A stretch of DNA of 64,000 nucleotides. It comes from Pythium myriotylum. Lineage: Eukaryota; Oomycota; Peronosporomycetes; Pythiales; Pythiaceae. A model generated the notes under the pieces. It did not search any database and had not been told where the DNA came from. It was given only the letters and a program-made list of their open reading frames with translations. The DNA lies in NCBI GenBank assembly GCA_023091665.1, contig JALJCQ010000024.1, positions 620,001-684,000 on the forward strand, given 5' to 3'. Below, piece after piece: positions 29,105 through 38,634 of the stretch. Position 1 is the first letter of the stretch. The number at the start of each line of letters is the position of its first letter. Made by a program: the position numbers and the translations under genes.

Positions 29105-30368
29105 TGAGCGTGAGGAATCCCCGTAGATCGACTCTATGGTCAATATACAAGCGTGCGTGTGCGTGCTCCGGACTGACAAAAGCATCTCTCTCGGCGAGGG
29201 GCCAATGTAGCCATGTCGTAAACTGACGAGCTCCAGTCGCCACTTGGAAACGAATATCGGAGGGATTTGTACCCCCGGGTCTAGTATAGACCAGTTTTGA
29301 TCGCGCATCTTTGCGACATTTCGGAATGAGGACATCGGATGCCCTACCCCTTGGAAAGGATGTTCCGAGGTGCAACGCCTGTGATTGGGCCGCTGGATCC
29401 CCGGATGGCCTTAGGGAGATGCGTCCAGTATCCACAACGAATCTCTCTGTTGACGCCCATTGCCACGCGGCCGCGTGACAGAGGCACGTCAGTGCCCGTC
29501 GATTAAAGTTGACTCTTGGTGACTGGTCGTCTGAGAATTCACGCAAAGGATGGAGCCATTTCGTATCGAAGGGTTCGGTCGCAACTTGCACTTTGAGTCG
29601 AAGCGACAGAAGCGACTGGGTGTCTCCGACGGTACTTGGCATACAAAGTAGTAATACTCTGTGTTGTCACGTGGGAGTGAGTCATATTCCATGGATATTC
29701 GGTGCCCTCCACGCCAGGAAGTTGGGTCCTGGCCTTGCAAGTCGACCTCGCGTCCATCGCCGCCCATCTCCTGTCTTAGGGCGCTCGAGCCAATCGCCGC
29801 GCGCGCGTTGGAAACCTCGCTGACCCAACAAGTTGATTTGTGTGCGGCGCCCGAATCGATTCCCATTCGACGGTACGCACCTCTCGATTGTCGCAGCCGC
29901 TTGTGCCAAAACGCAGTCGCCAACGGCCGCCCCGACCCCTCCCAACCGTGTCCTCAGCCACCGCGTTTTCCACCGACCGCGACTCCACCGGACCCCGTTT
30001 TGACTCTCAGGAGGGTTCGGGTTGCTCTCCTCTGCACTGCAACTGGTGTTCCTTGGAGGGTTTTCGCCAGTCACCCGTAATTTATCCTCTCGCGTAATTT
30101 TCGCGTTCGTCTCCACAACCATCTTGCTCATTCTCCAATTCACTGCCTCGACCACAAGGGAGCCCTTCCTCCCCCTTCGTGATCGCCTCTCGCCGTCCGT
30201 CGCCGTCGCCGCTCGCGTTTTTGCCTCTCGCTCTCTTCGCCGAGCGACCAGTCCACCTCGTACTTCGAAAGGGAGCGGTAGAGAACCGAGCCGTCTCGCG
30301 TTTGCGTTAACCGTCGCGTTACCGTAAGCTCGACTTCCGTCTTCGCCGCCTGGTGTCCCCCCCCTTGG
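29105..30368. other. 1.3-kb intergenic region upstream of the P-type ATPase
   Basis: No gene with recognisable features. Short frames on both strands look random. The ATPase leader probably begins near 30130, where a core-promoter match lies. Confidence 0.5.
30126..30147 (+). promoter_or_regulatory. Oomycete initiator + flanking element, P-type ATPase
   Basis: GCTCATTCTCCAATTCACTG is a near-consensus oomycete core promoter, about 240 bp before the ATG at 30369. The intervening leader is pyrimidine-rich. Confidence 0.65.
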
Positions 30369-33300
30369 ATGGACAACTCTTCGCTTCTTCCCACGCCGAA
30401 TGCTTCGCTAGCAGCCAGCAACGACGCAATCGCGACCAACCGCAGCGGCGACCAGGACGCCGAACAGGACGGTATATCATGGCCCGCCGTGATCGCCGAG
30501 AACAACCGACTGCGGGCGACGACGCCGCGCACGCCCATCGCCGCCTCTGCGTCGTCCCCACGGGCCCAGCCGACGACGCCGACGTCTTTGTCTACTTCCT
30601 ACCTGACGTTGGCTACGCCTAGAGACTCGAGCTCGAGCCTGCACTTTTTCCCCGCTTCGGCGCTGAACGAGAGCGGGCTCGAGGGAGAGCCCCCTTTGAA
30701 CAATGAATTAACCGACCGCGAGTCGCACCGCGAACGCTTCCTCAGCGACGCCGAGAAGCTCGTCGTGGCCAACCCGCTCAAGACCCGGGAGTCTTTCATG
30801 GAGATTGAAGCCACCTCGACCCAGGCCGAGTGGCATGAACGACCCATTGAGGATGTGCTCACGATCTTGGAGACGGATGCCAAGGCGGGCCTGAGCGCCC
30901 AGGAAGCTGCCAAGCGCCTCGCCGTTCATGGCCCGAATTCGCTGGAAGCCAGCAAGAAGACGCCAGTGGCGATCATCTTCTTGCTGCAGTACATGAACCT
31001 TATCATGGGACTGCTCTGTGCTGCGGCGCTCGCGTCCATTGCGCTGCAAGAGTTCGTGGAAGGTATCGCGATCTTCTCGATCGTGACCTTGAACGCTGTT
31101 GTCGCGACCGTACAGGAGAAGAGTGCTAGTGATGCCCTCGATGCGCTGCAGAAGATGTCATCTCCGCAGTGCGTCGTAATCCGTGACGGTCGCCAACAAA
31201 TGATTCCTAGTGACCAGCTCGTCGACGGTGATATCGTCGTTCTCGCGACGGGTGACATCGTGCCCGCCGACATTCGACTCGTGTTCAGCTCAGACTTTAA
31301 GGTTAACGAGATGATCCTCACGGGTGAATCGGAGGACGTGCTGAAGAAGTACGATGCACCGACGGGCAAGGGCGAGAAGCTGACTGCTATCAACATGGTC
31401 TTCTCGTCGACCTCGGTCGCTACAGGTAACGCTGTCGGTGTTGTTGTCGAGACTGGCATGAGCACGCGTGTCGGCTCCATCGCCGCCCTTCTCAAGGGAT
31501 CGACGACCACCAAGGACGGCAAGAAGAAGAACTTTATTCGTCGCTTCTTCGACAAGTACCAGCCAAAGATGACCCCGCTGCAGCACTCGCTGCACCGTCT
31601 TGGTGTCTTCATGGGCACCGTGGTCTGCGGAGTCTGTGTCATTGTGTTTGTCGCTGGCATGCTTCGGGGCAACAAGGACCCGAAGCACCCTGATCGCCCG
31701 ATCTGGCTGTACATGGTCATGATTGCTGTCACGCTTGCTGTGAGTGCGGTCCCAGAAGGCCTTCCGATGGTCGTCACTATCTGTTTGTCGACCGGTACCG
31801 CCGACATGGTCAAGCACAACGTGCTTGTTCGCAAGCTCGCTGCTGTTGAGTCTCTCGGTGCCAGCTCTGTCATCTGCACGGACAAGACGGGTACCCTCAC
31901 TGAGGGAAAGATGACTGCCATCAAGATGTGGGGTGACTCAATCGAGTACGACGTCTCAGGCACTGGTTTTGAGCCTGTTGGCGACATCACGCACGATGGT
32001 GTCAGCCAGGCCAAGTCTAACGTCCTTGTCCGTACGACGCTTCTTTCGGCCGCCTTGTGCAGCAACACAAGCCTCCAGAAGGAACAAGCTGAAGATGGCC
32101 GTGTTGTGTGGGTGCCAATGGGAAACTCCTCCGAGGCTCCACTGATCGTGGCTGCAGCAAAGGCTGGACTTTGGCGTGAAGCCGTGATGGAGCAGTTCCC
32201 TCGTGTTGCTGAGGTTCCTTTCTCATCATCTCGCAAGATGATGATTACAGTGACTGAGCTGCCAGTCGGACAGGCCTTTGGTGATCTCCACCTCTCCAAG
32301 CAGACCCAGTTTGTCGCCAACGTTAAGGGCGCGCCGAACTACATCGTGAAGAACTGCACTGAGTACGTCCGCACCGACGGCTCTGTCTCTGCGCTCCGTC
32401 CCAACGATCGTCGTGCTATTCTCGATGCTGTCGACAATCTGTCATCGCAGGCTCTGCGTGTGCTGGCTGTTGCTATTCGCCCACTTCACGCCCTCCCATA
32501 CGATGGTGGTGAGGAAGACGTCGATGCCAAGTTTGATGCGCTCTGTGAGCCGCTCATCTTTGTCGGTCTTATCGCCTCGATCGATCCTCCGCGCGAAGGC
32601 GTCAAGGATTCCATCTTGCAGGCCCGAAATGCTGGCGTCCGCACGGTTATGATCACGGGTGATTACCACAAAACCGCCGTCGCTATCGCCAAGAACATCG
32701 ACTTGTTGCCAGTTGGAGCCGACAGCGAAACTGAGGCAGTCGACTGTGCCGTCCTCCGCCCTAATGGCAAGTACATTCAGGACCACGACCTTGACGAGAT
32801 CACCAGCCGTTGCTCAGTTTTTGCTCGCGCGAAGCCTGAGGATAAGATCGAGATCGTCAAGTCGCTCCAGCGCCAGGGTCACGTTGCCTCGATGACGGGT
32901 GACGGCGTCAACGATGCCCCTGCGTTGAAGGAAGCTGACATCGGCGTTGCGATGGGCATTGCTGGTACTGCCGTGGCCAAGGGCGCGTCGGATATGATCT
33001 TGACAGATGACAACTTCTGCAGCATCGTGACCGCTGTGGAGAAGGGTCGCGAGATCTATGCCAACATCCAGCGTTTCGTGTGCTTCTTGCTCTCGACGAA
33101 CTTCGGCGAGATCTCTATGATCTTTGTTGCCATCGCCCTCGGCATGCCGAAGCCCCTCGAGCCACTCCAGATTTTGGTGCTGAACATCTTCGCGGACGGT
33201 ATGGCCGCCGTTGCGCTCAGTCTCGAGAAGGGAGATGGAACTGTTATGCAAGAGCGCCCGCGTCCACGCCTGCAACCGATCATTCACGGCCGCCTGTGGG

Positions 33301-34133
33301 TCTTGGTGCTCTTTAACGCGTTCTTGATCATGGCTGGCGCCCTGATCGTGTTCACGATCGGCCTCCACTGGAACTTCAACCGTATCTTGCTCAACGACAT
33401 CTTATCTGACATCGACCGTGATGCTGGCCCAGACGGGTACATGAACGCGGTCTGCCGTCGTTGGCTTGGATCGAACGAAGGTTGGCGCCGCTACACGAAC
33501 TGCCAAGCCCGCTCGCTCGATGGCGTTCTGCTTTTCCCCAACGGCGTGCCAGACGATGTGACATGCTACGAGGGTGACTACGACTGTATCTCGGAGGGTA
33601 TTTCGCGTGCGCAGACGATGACTTTCGTGTACATCACCAACATGGAGCTTTTCCGTGCGTACACAGCACGTAGCTTCACGAAGTCGATGTTCTACAACTT
33701 CTTCACCAACAAGTGGATGCAGTGGGCTGCTGTCGGCTCGGTTGCGCTAACCGTGTCGGTGACTAACATCCCAGTGATCATGGATGATCTCTTTGGCTTC
33801 GCGTACATCGAGTGGTTCCAGTGGCTGTTCTCAATCGCATTTGCCATCGTCATGGTGGCGTTTGGCGAGACGCTGAAGTGGATCTACCGTCGACGCGACC
33901 GCAAGAAGATCCAGTGGCAGACCATCCAGGACGGTTTCAGCAACGCTATGCATGAGCTGCACAACTTGCGCGCTCACATGCAGCGTGTCGAAGAGAAGCT
34001 GGAGGTAGCCGAGTCCAACTACGTGCGCTACGCGGATGCGCCGGCCTCGGACACTTCTGGTTCGTCGAACAGTTCGACGTCCTCGACGCCGATCTCGAAG
34101 GCGAAGGGTTTCGACTCTCTTCTGCCGAAGTAA
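30369..34133 (+). CDS. P2-type cation-transporting ATPase (Ca2+-ATPase-like)
   Basis: A 1254-residue single-exon ion pump in an endomembrane or the plasma membrane. Key motifs: LTGESE (~316), PEGLP in M4 (~462), phosphorylation site DKTGTLT (~504), GDGVNDAP (~844), M5 STNFGE, M6 NIFADG. PEGLP with the M5 Glu and the M6 Asn/Asp suggests Ca2+ or a related cation; the M6 residue equivalent to the SERCA Thr is Ala. The ~170-residue N-terminus is Ser/Thr/Pro-rich and hydrophilic. The M7-M8 loop is long with four Cys (near VCRRWLG, YTNCQA, VTCYEGDYDC) and may form disulphides on the luminal side. The C-terminal tail is Ser/Thr-rich. SERCA, SPCA or fungal Na+/Ca2+ subtype cannot be decided by eye. 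Confidence 0.93.
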   Translation: MDNSSLLPTPNASLAASNDAIATNRSGDQDAEQDGISWPAVIAENNRLRATTPRTPIAASASSPRAQPTTPTSLSTSYLTLATPRDSSSSLHFFPASALNESGLEGEPPLNNELTDRESHRERFLSDAEKLVVANPLKTRESFMEIEATSTQAEWHERPIEDVLTILETDAKAGLSAQEAAKRLAVHGPNSLEASKKTPVAIIFLLQYMNLIMGLLCAAALASIALQEFVEGIAIFSIVTLNAVVATVQEKSASDALDALQKMSSPQCVVIRDGRQQMIPSDQLVDGDIVVLATGDIVPADIRLVFSSDFKVNEMILTGESEDVLKKYDAPTGKGEKLTAINMVFSSTSVATGNAVGVVVETGMSTRVGSIAALLKGSTTTKDGKKKNFIRRFFDKYQPKMTPLQHSLHRLGVFMGTVVCGVCVIVFVAGMLRGNKDPKHPDRPIWLYMVMIAVTLAVSAVPEGLPMVVTICLSTGTADMVKHNVLVRKLAAVESLGASSVICTDKTGTLTEGKMTAIKMWGDSIEYDVSGTGFEPVGDITHDGVSQAKSNVLVRTTLLSAALCSNTSLQKEQAEDGRVVWVPMGNSSEAPLIVAAAKAGLWREAVMEQFPRVAEVPFSSSRKMMITVTELPVGQAFGDLHLSKQTQFVANVKGAPNYIVKNCTEYVRTDGSVSALRPNDRRAILDAVDNLSSQALRVLAVAIRPLHALPYDGGEEDVDAKFDALCEPLIFVGLIASIDPPREGVKDSILQARNAGVRTVMITGDYHKTAVAIAKNIDLLPVGADSETEAVDCAVLRPNGKYIQDHDLDEITSRCSVFARAKPEDKIEIVKSLQRQGHVASMTGDGVNDAPALKEADIGVAMGIAGTAVAKGASDMILTDDNFCSIVTAVEKGREIYANIQRFVCFLLSTNFGEISMIFVAIALGMPKPLEPLQILVLNIFADGMAAVALSLEKGDGTVMQERPRPRLQPIIHGRLWVLVLFNAFLIMAGALIVFTIGLHWNFNRILLNDILSDIDRDAGPDGYMNAVCRRWLGSNEGWRRYTNCQARSLDGVLLFPNGVPDDVTCYEGDYDCISEGISRAQTMTFVYITNMELFRAYTARSFTKSMFYNFFTNKWMQWAAVGSVALTVSVTNIPVIMDDLFGFAYIEWFQWLFSIAFAIVMVAFGETLKWIYRRRDRKKIQWQTIQDGFSNAMHELHNLRAHMQRVEEKLEVAESNYVRYADAPASDTSGSSNSSTSSTPISKAKGFDSLLPK

Positions 34134-34368
34134 TCGAGTCGTTTCGACGTTTCTCTTCCTGCATATCCTGCATGTGCATATCCTCCATGTCCTCGCTTGG
34201 ATTGCTGCACAAGACCAATCCCTGAAAACGCCACAAACAGCAGCCTGCATATCTACTACATCCAGCTCCGTTTTCTCACGTGGGTGGTGAGCATAGCCTA
34301 GAGAGAAACCCATAAACAAAACCAAACACGTGCATTTTGGAGCGACAACTGGACCTGCCTTCACACTA

Positions 34369-35677
34369 CTACATGACGATCGTGCCTGGCTCGGGGATGT
34401 TGGTCGAGATGGCCTTGTGCGGGAGAATGAGTCCGCCGTTGATAAACTTCTCGTCCTTGACCTGCACATCCTCACCGATGACTGTGATGCCTTCGATTCG
34501 ACACTGTCAGGAGAGAAAGAGAGTACACTACATCAGTCCGCGAGCCTTGGTAGATGGACCATCCCCAATTACTCACCCATCGCCCGATCGTCGAGCCCCA
34601 GCCGATGATGCTCGAGTGGATCCACGTGTTGGCTCGGACGGTGACACCACGCAGCAGCGTCGTGCGGCTCAGGCGGACTCCCGACTCGATCACACAGTTG
34701 GGACCGACCACGACGTTGGGGCCGATCAGACAGCCCTCGCCGATCACAGCCGTCTCGTCCTAAGTAAGAGCAAACTCATGTCAGAGGATAACTACACACC
34801 GCATAGAGGAGCTCAGAAGACGCACCACCACGACACTGCCGACAAACTTGGGGCCAGTCGTGAGCTGCGACGGGTCGGTGCGCTGCACGTAGTCGAGGTG
34901 GAGACACATGCCAGTGAGAAAGTCCTTGGGCTGGCCGATGTCCATCCAGTACCCTGGCAGAGCCATCGAGTAGAGGTTGCCCTCCGCGGCCATTTGCGGG
35001 AAGATCTCGGCTTCGATGGACGTCGGGCGCAGCTGGATACGGTCGAGGATCTCTCGGCTAAAGATGTAAATACCGGCATTGATCTTGTTCCCCACGTACT
35101 CGCGCGGCTTCTCCACAAAGCGCTGGATCATGCCGTCGTCGCTGGAGATGACAACGCCGTACTTGGACGGCTCTTCCACTCGTGTGACCATGATCGTGCC
35201 TTCCGCGCCATGGCTGTTGTGGAAATCGAGGAACTCCTGCAGACGGTACTCGCAGATGATGTCGCTGTTGAACACGAAGAACGGATCGCCGTCGTCCAGC
35301 ATGTCACGCGCGAGCGCGAGCGGCCCGGCCGTGCCCAGCGGCTCGTACTCGTGCGAGCACGAGATCTTGATGTTGTACTTTATTTCCATGGCCGCGAGCG
35401 CCTGCATCATGACCTGCGGCTGGTAGTTGACCGCTAGGATCACCTCGGTCACGCCCACCTACACAGTTCACACGCAGCGAGCCCCCCCCCCCCATTTAGT
35501 CTCGAGGTCGCCACCACCAAACACATCGCGGCACGCAGCGCGACGCACAGCGACGAGCGCTTCGATCTGGTGCATGACGATCGGCTTGTTGCAGAACTCG
35601 ACGAGCGGCTTGGGGCACGAGAGCGTGAGCGGCCGCAGCCGCGTGCCGAAGCCGCCGACGAGGATCAGCGCCTTCAT
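34369..35677 (-). CDS. GMPPB: Mannose-1-phosphate guanylyltransferase (GDP-mannose pyrophosphorylase)
   Basis: Makes GDP-mannose from mannose-1-phosphate and GTP for N-glycans, GPI anchors and mannans. Four exons on minus: 35677-35549, 35458-34826, 34759-34577, 34503-34369; introns of 90, 66 and 73 bp, all phase 0 with GT..AG ends. The assembled 359 residues match the usual ~360 of GMPPB. N-terminal nucleotidyltransferase signature [21 protein letters not shown], then [14 protein letters not shown] and [31 protein letters not shown] is the sugar-binding region. Exon 3 has the left-handed beta-helix hexapeptides ([19 protein letters not shown]). The C-terminus is IPEPGTIVM. Intron 1 holds a run of 12 C on the plus strand. 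Confidence 0.95.
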
Positions 35678-36498
35678 GCTCGCGCGGTCACGAGCTTGGC
35701 ATTCCCCCAACGGTCTCAAGTCGTCCGCTGAGAAAGTACAGTGAGCTCCTCGTTTAGAGGGTTTTAGCCAACAAGAGTAGTTTGGATTGGTGGATAATGC
35801 TGAGAACGTGGTGTTTGATTGGCTGATAAGGAGTGTTAAACCGGTTTGAATGACGGACAGATCGCGTCACCCCAGAGTGGCAGCTCTCGGCGACGACGCC
35901 GTCGTCATGGCTGCTCTTTCGTTGCAGTTGGAAGTAGAAAGATGACTGGCCGAGCTGCTGTGCATAGAGTTCCACCGAGAAGAAGCCGGTTGTTCTCCAT
36001 CGGCGGCATCAACTGCCTTTCTTTTGCCGGCTACGAGGCTAACGTGTCCTGCTCGCGTTCGAACGACGCGATTCCTTCTTGAGCCCATTCGTCTCAGCGA
36101 GGACACCGCCACCTCCGTTAGTCGTCATGGCGTCGTCGCTTGTGGTTCGCGCACTGTATCGTGCGTGGATAGGGCGTTCGAGAAACCAGCATTACTCTAG
36201 CAGTGCCGAGGCGTGTGACGTGTGAGCTTCTGAGAAAGGCAGCCCATTTCTAACTTCAACGATTGGGTAGAAGGAGGCTTCCGGACCACGGATTGGTGGA
36301 TTCTGCGACTTGCCGTCGCTCAATTGCCATGCGCGAATTCATCCTCTGACACGCTACAAACCGACACAGAGTCCGACGAGGCGACACAGAGCGTGGCGTC
36401 GAGACATCTCAGCTTGTCGCTCTCATCAGAATCACCGGGACGACGCCACGTCAGTGCGGTTCGCTCCTCATTCTCCAAGTCGCCAGGAACTCCCCACG
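35678..36498. other. Intergenic region GMPPB / F-box-LamG 5 with CCAAT boxes
   Basis: Inverted CCAAT boxes at 35785-35790, 35817-35826 (GATTGGCTGA), 36261-36266 and 36291-36296. A candidate GMPPB initiator (GCTCACTGTACTTTCT on minus) lies at 35746-35731. A 32-codon ATG frame at 36127-36225 starts like a mitochondrial presequence and ends at a GTGAGC that could be a donor; unproven. Confidence 0.5.
36467..36484 (+). promoter_or_regulatory. Oomycete initiator, F-box/LamG gene 5
   Basis: CTCATTCTCCAAGTCGCC resembles the initiator/flanking element and lies ~30 bp upstream of the ATG at 36499. Confidence 0.5.
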
Positions 36499-37419
36499 AT
36501 GGTGCACCAAGCCACTCTCTCGACTCTCCCGCGCGACCTGCTCGACCGCGTGCTCGATTACGCCACGGGCTTCGATCTGCTCGCGCTCTCGAGCGTCAAC
36601 AGCTCGCTCCATGAAGACATGGAGCTCGACCAAAGCGTCTGGAGCAAGCGACTCGGAGCCAGCGCGGACAAGCCGGTGAACGGCACGTGGAAGCAGGCGT
36701 ACGCCGCGGCGAGCTCGCTGCGCATCACCAACGACGGCCGACAGAGCGCCATCCCGTTGCCGAACGACCTGGCTTCACGGTGGCAGACCGAAGCGTTCTC
36801 GGTCGATATGTGGTTCTGCCTTCTCCCACCGTCCAAGGAGAACGCGACGACCCACACGGGCGGAGTGCTTCTCGGCGCCCAGTCGACTCTGTGCACGGAC
36901 GAGGAAGACACGCGGCCGAGATTTCACCAGCAGCTTATCCACGTCGACTCGAACGCCAACTTGTACTGCTCCGTTTCTACCAATAAAACGATCGTCAAGG
37001 CCAAACTGCAGCACCACAGGTGGTACCACGTCGCGCTCACCTACAGCCACAGGTTGCAGTGCGTGTACCTCGACGGCGCGCCGCTTAAGGTGGGCAAGGA
37101 GCCGCTCCACGTCGAGTGGTCCAAGATCAAGGGGCTCCAGTTCGGTTCGGGCTTCATGACCTACGGATCAAAGGGACGACCGAGCGAGGATTTTGTGGGC
37201 TGGCTCGGGTTCAATGGGCTCGTGGACGACCACCGAGTCTGGGATCGAGCGCTGTCCATGGGTGAGATCCAGCAGCTCTCCCGGCGCGAACGATTGGAGT
37301 CGCCGGTGGGTCCCACGTGGTCGAGCGAGAACGCCGAGTCCCCAAAGCCAGCACGCCACCAGCTCGTGCGATGCACACGGCCGCTCGAGCGCCACTTCGT
37401 GTCGGCTGCGTGCCACTAG
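36499..37419 (+). CDS. F-box/LamG protein 5
   Basis: A 306-residue protein; the start (MVHQATLSTLPRDLL) is set by the F-box at residues ~8-50 (LPRDLLDRVLDYATGFDLLALSSVNSSLHE) and by the promoter match just upstream. LamG domain ~95-265: FSVDMWFCLLPP, GGVLLGAQSTLC, LIHVDSNANLYCSV, RWYHVALTYSHRLQCVYLDG, FGSGF and GWLGFNGLVDDHRVW. The tail reads VRCTRPLERHFVSA. No Gly2, so no myristoylation. Probable SCF substrate receptor. First member of the second F-box/LamG block. Confidence 0.88.
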   Translation: MVHQATLSTLPRDLLDRVLDYATGFDLLALSSVNSSLHEDMELDQSVWSKRLGASADKPVNGTWKQAYAAASSLRITNDGRQSAIPLPNDLASRWQTEAFSVDMWFCLLPPSKENATTHTGGVLLGAQSTLCTDEEDTRPRFHQQLIHVDSNANLYCSVSTNKTIVKAKLQHHRWYHVALTYSHRLQCVYLDGAPLKVGKEPLHVEWSKIKGLQFGSGFMTYGSKGRPSEDFVGWLGFNGLVDDHRVWDRALSMGEIQQLSRRERLESPVGPTWSSENAESPKPARHQLVRCTRPLERHFVSAACH

Positions 37420-38634
37420 AGAAACTATCTATCCGCCTCCAGGCCCCCACCATACCATAGACTGCATGCACACTACCAAGCACACACCCCTGTAGGATAC
37501 TCACCACTGTCAATATACTCTTCGTTCCTCGGAAATGGAGACCTTGTCGTCAACTGATGAGTCCACGCTTGCACATTGAAGCATGACCAACCAGGAAACG
37601 TTGCCAAGGTTGTCTCAGCTCAGTCGAACACAGAGGGAGCGCAGCGGGACACAGACAAGCAGTCTGTGTATTGCACGGTACGGTACCGTAGTGGGCGTCG
37701 CGCCGTTTCGCCATGCGCCAGTTGTGTGCTCTGCGAAGCGGGCAGTGCTGCCATAAACAAAGATGCCGTCTTCCACTCCCGACCCCGCGTTCGCGCTGCT
37801 GGCGCTCGTGCTCGACGTGGTCGTTTCGGCCTATGAGACGAAGCCAGCGCGCATGGCCACGCCCAGCCCCAGCGACGAGACCCTGCGCAAGAAGCGACTC
37901 GGCGCGGATTACGCTGCCCTGCGACGGTGAGCAGTCGGCTCTGCGACGCAGTATCTGGCGCTTTTGCGACTGGGCAAAAGATCGGGAACGTTCGGTCTCC
38001 GTCATCATCATCCTCATCTCGCGGGCCATCTTGTCGACCAGCAAAGAGGAGCCCCTCGCGGCGCAGAGCGGGCGGCTTTTGCGTCCAGTCAATCAGAAAA
38101 TAGAATTGGCTGAGCAAACCACTTTCGAGATCTCCTGGGCACCATGGACAGCCGCGACGGCCTCCTCCGGACTTTTCATCGCGTCGAGAAAACGAGGAAA
38201 AGAACAAGAACAAGGAGGAGCGAGAAGAAGCATGAGAAGGAGAAGAAGGAGGAGAAGGAGACGGTTTCGTCTACTGCTTCTAATGCCACGCGGGACGCGA
38301 CTGCGCAATACTCGTCGAGTCCCACAGCTGCCCCCTTCACACCCTTTCGCGATCCAATCACCAAAGTGCCTGCGACATGTGCAGGCCCACTCGCGTCAGC
38401 TGAATCCGGCCAAGGCACCCTACCCCTCGACCTGATATGTCCATGGATTGGTCAAAAGCACCAGGAATCCATTGTGATTGGCTGAAAGAGTCGGTTCCGC
38501 TTTTGACGTCATCGTCCAAGTCAGCGAAAATTGGAACCCGAGGCGCCGGTGAGGAGCTCGCCCGGAAACGAAGAGAGGCAGGCCCCCATCCCGCCAACTG
38601 CAGCCCGTGCCTCGCGCAGACTTGAGAACGCGCC
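37420..38634. other. 1.2-kb intergenic region with CCAAT boxes
   Basis: Inverted CCAAT boxes at 38105-38109, 38446-38451 and 38476-38485 (GATTGGCTGA); the last two are ~150-190 bp before the next ATG, as at other family members. A palindrome ACGGTACCGT is at 37680-37689. One short frame (37763-37930) is listed separately. A Lys/Arg-rich frame at 38144-38485 looks like AG-rich low-complexity DNA. Confidence 0.5.
37763..37930 (+). CDS. Possible small protein or first exon
   Basis: ATG frame of 55 codons (MPSSTPDPAFALLALVLDV.. to ..KKRLGADYAALRR) with a hydrophobic stretch at residues ~9-22 and the strong third-position GC of real genes here. The stop overlaps a candidate donor (GTGAGC at 37927), so it may be exon 1 of a spliced gene whose other exons I could not define. 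No recognised family. Confidence 0.25.
   Translation: MPSSTPDPAFALLALVLDVVVSAYETKPARMATPSPSDETLRKKRLGADYAALRR

Noticed and set aside
38144..38485. Lys/Arg/Glu-rich 113-codon frame
   Set aside because: The composition is due to an AG-rich low-complexity stretch, and the promoter CCAAT boxes of the next gene lie inside it.
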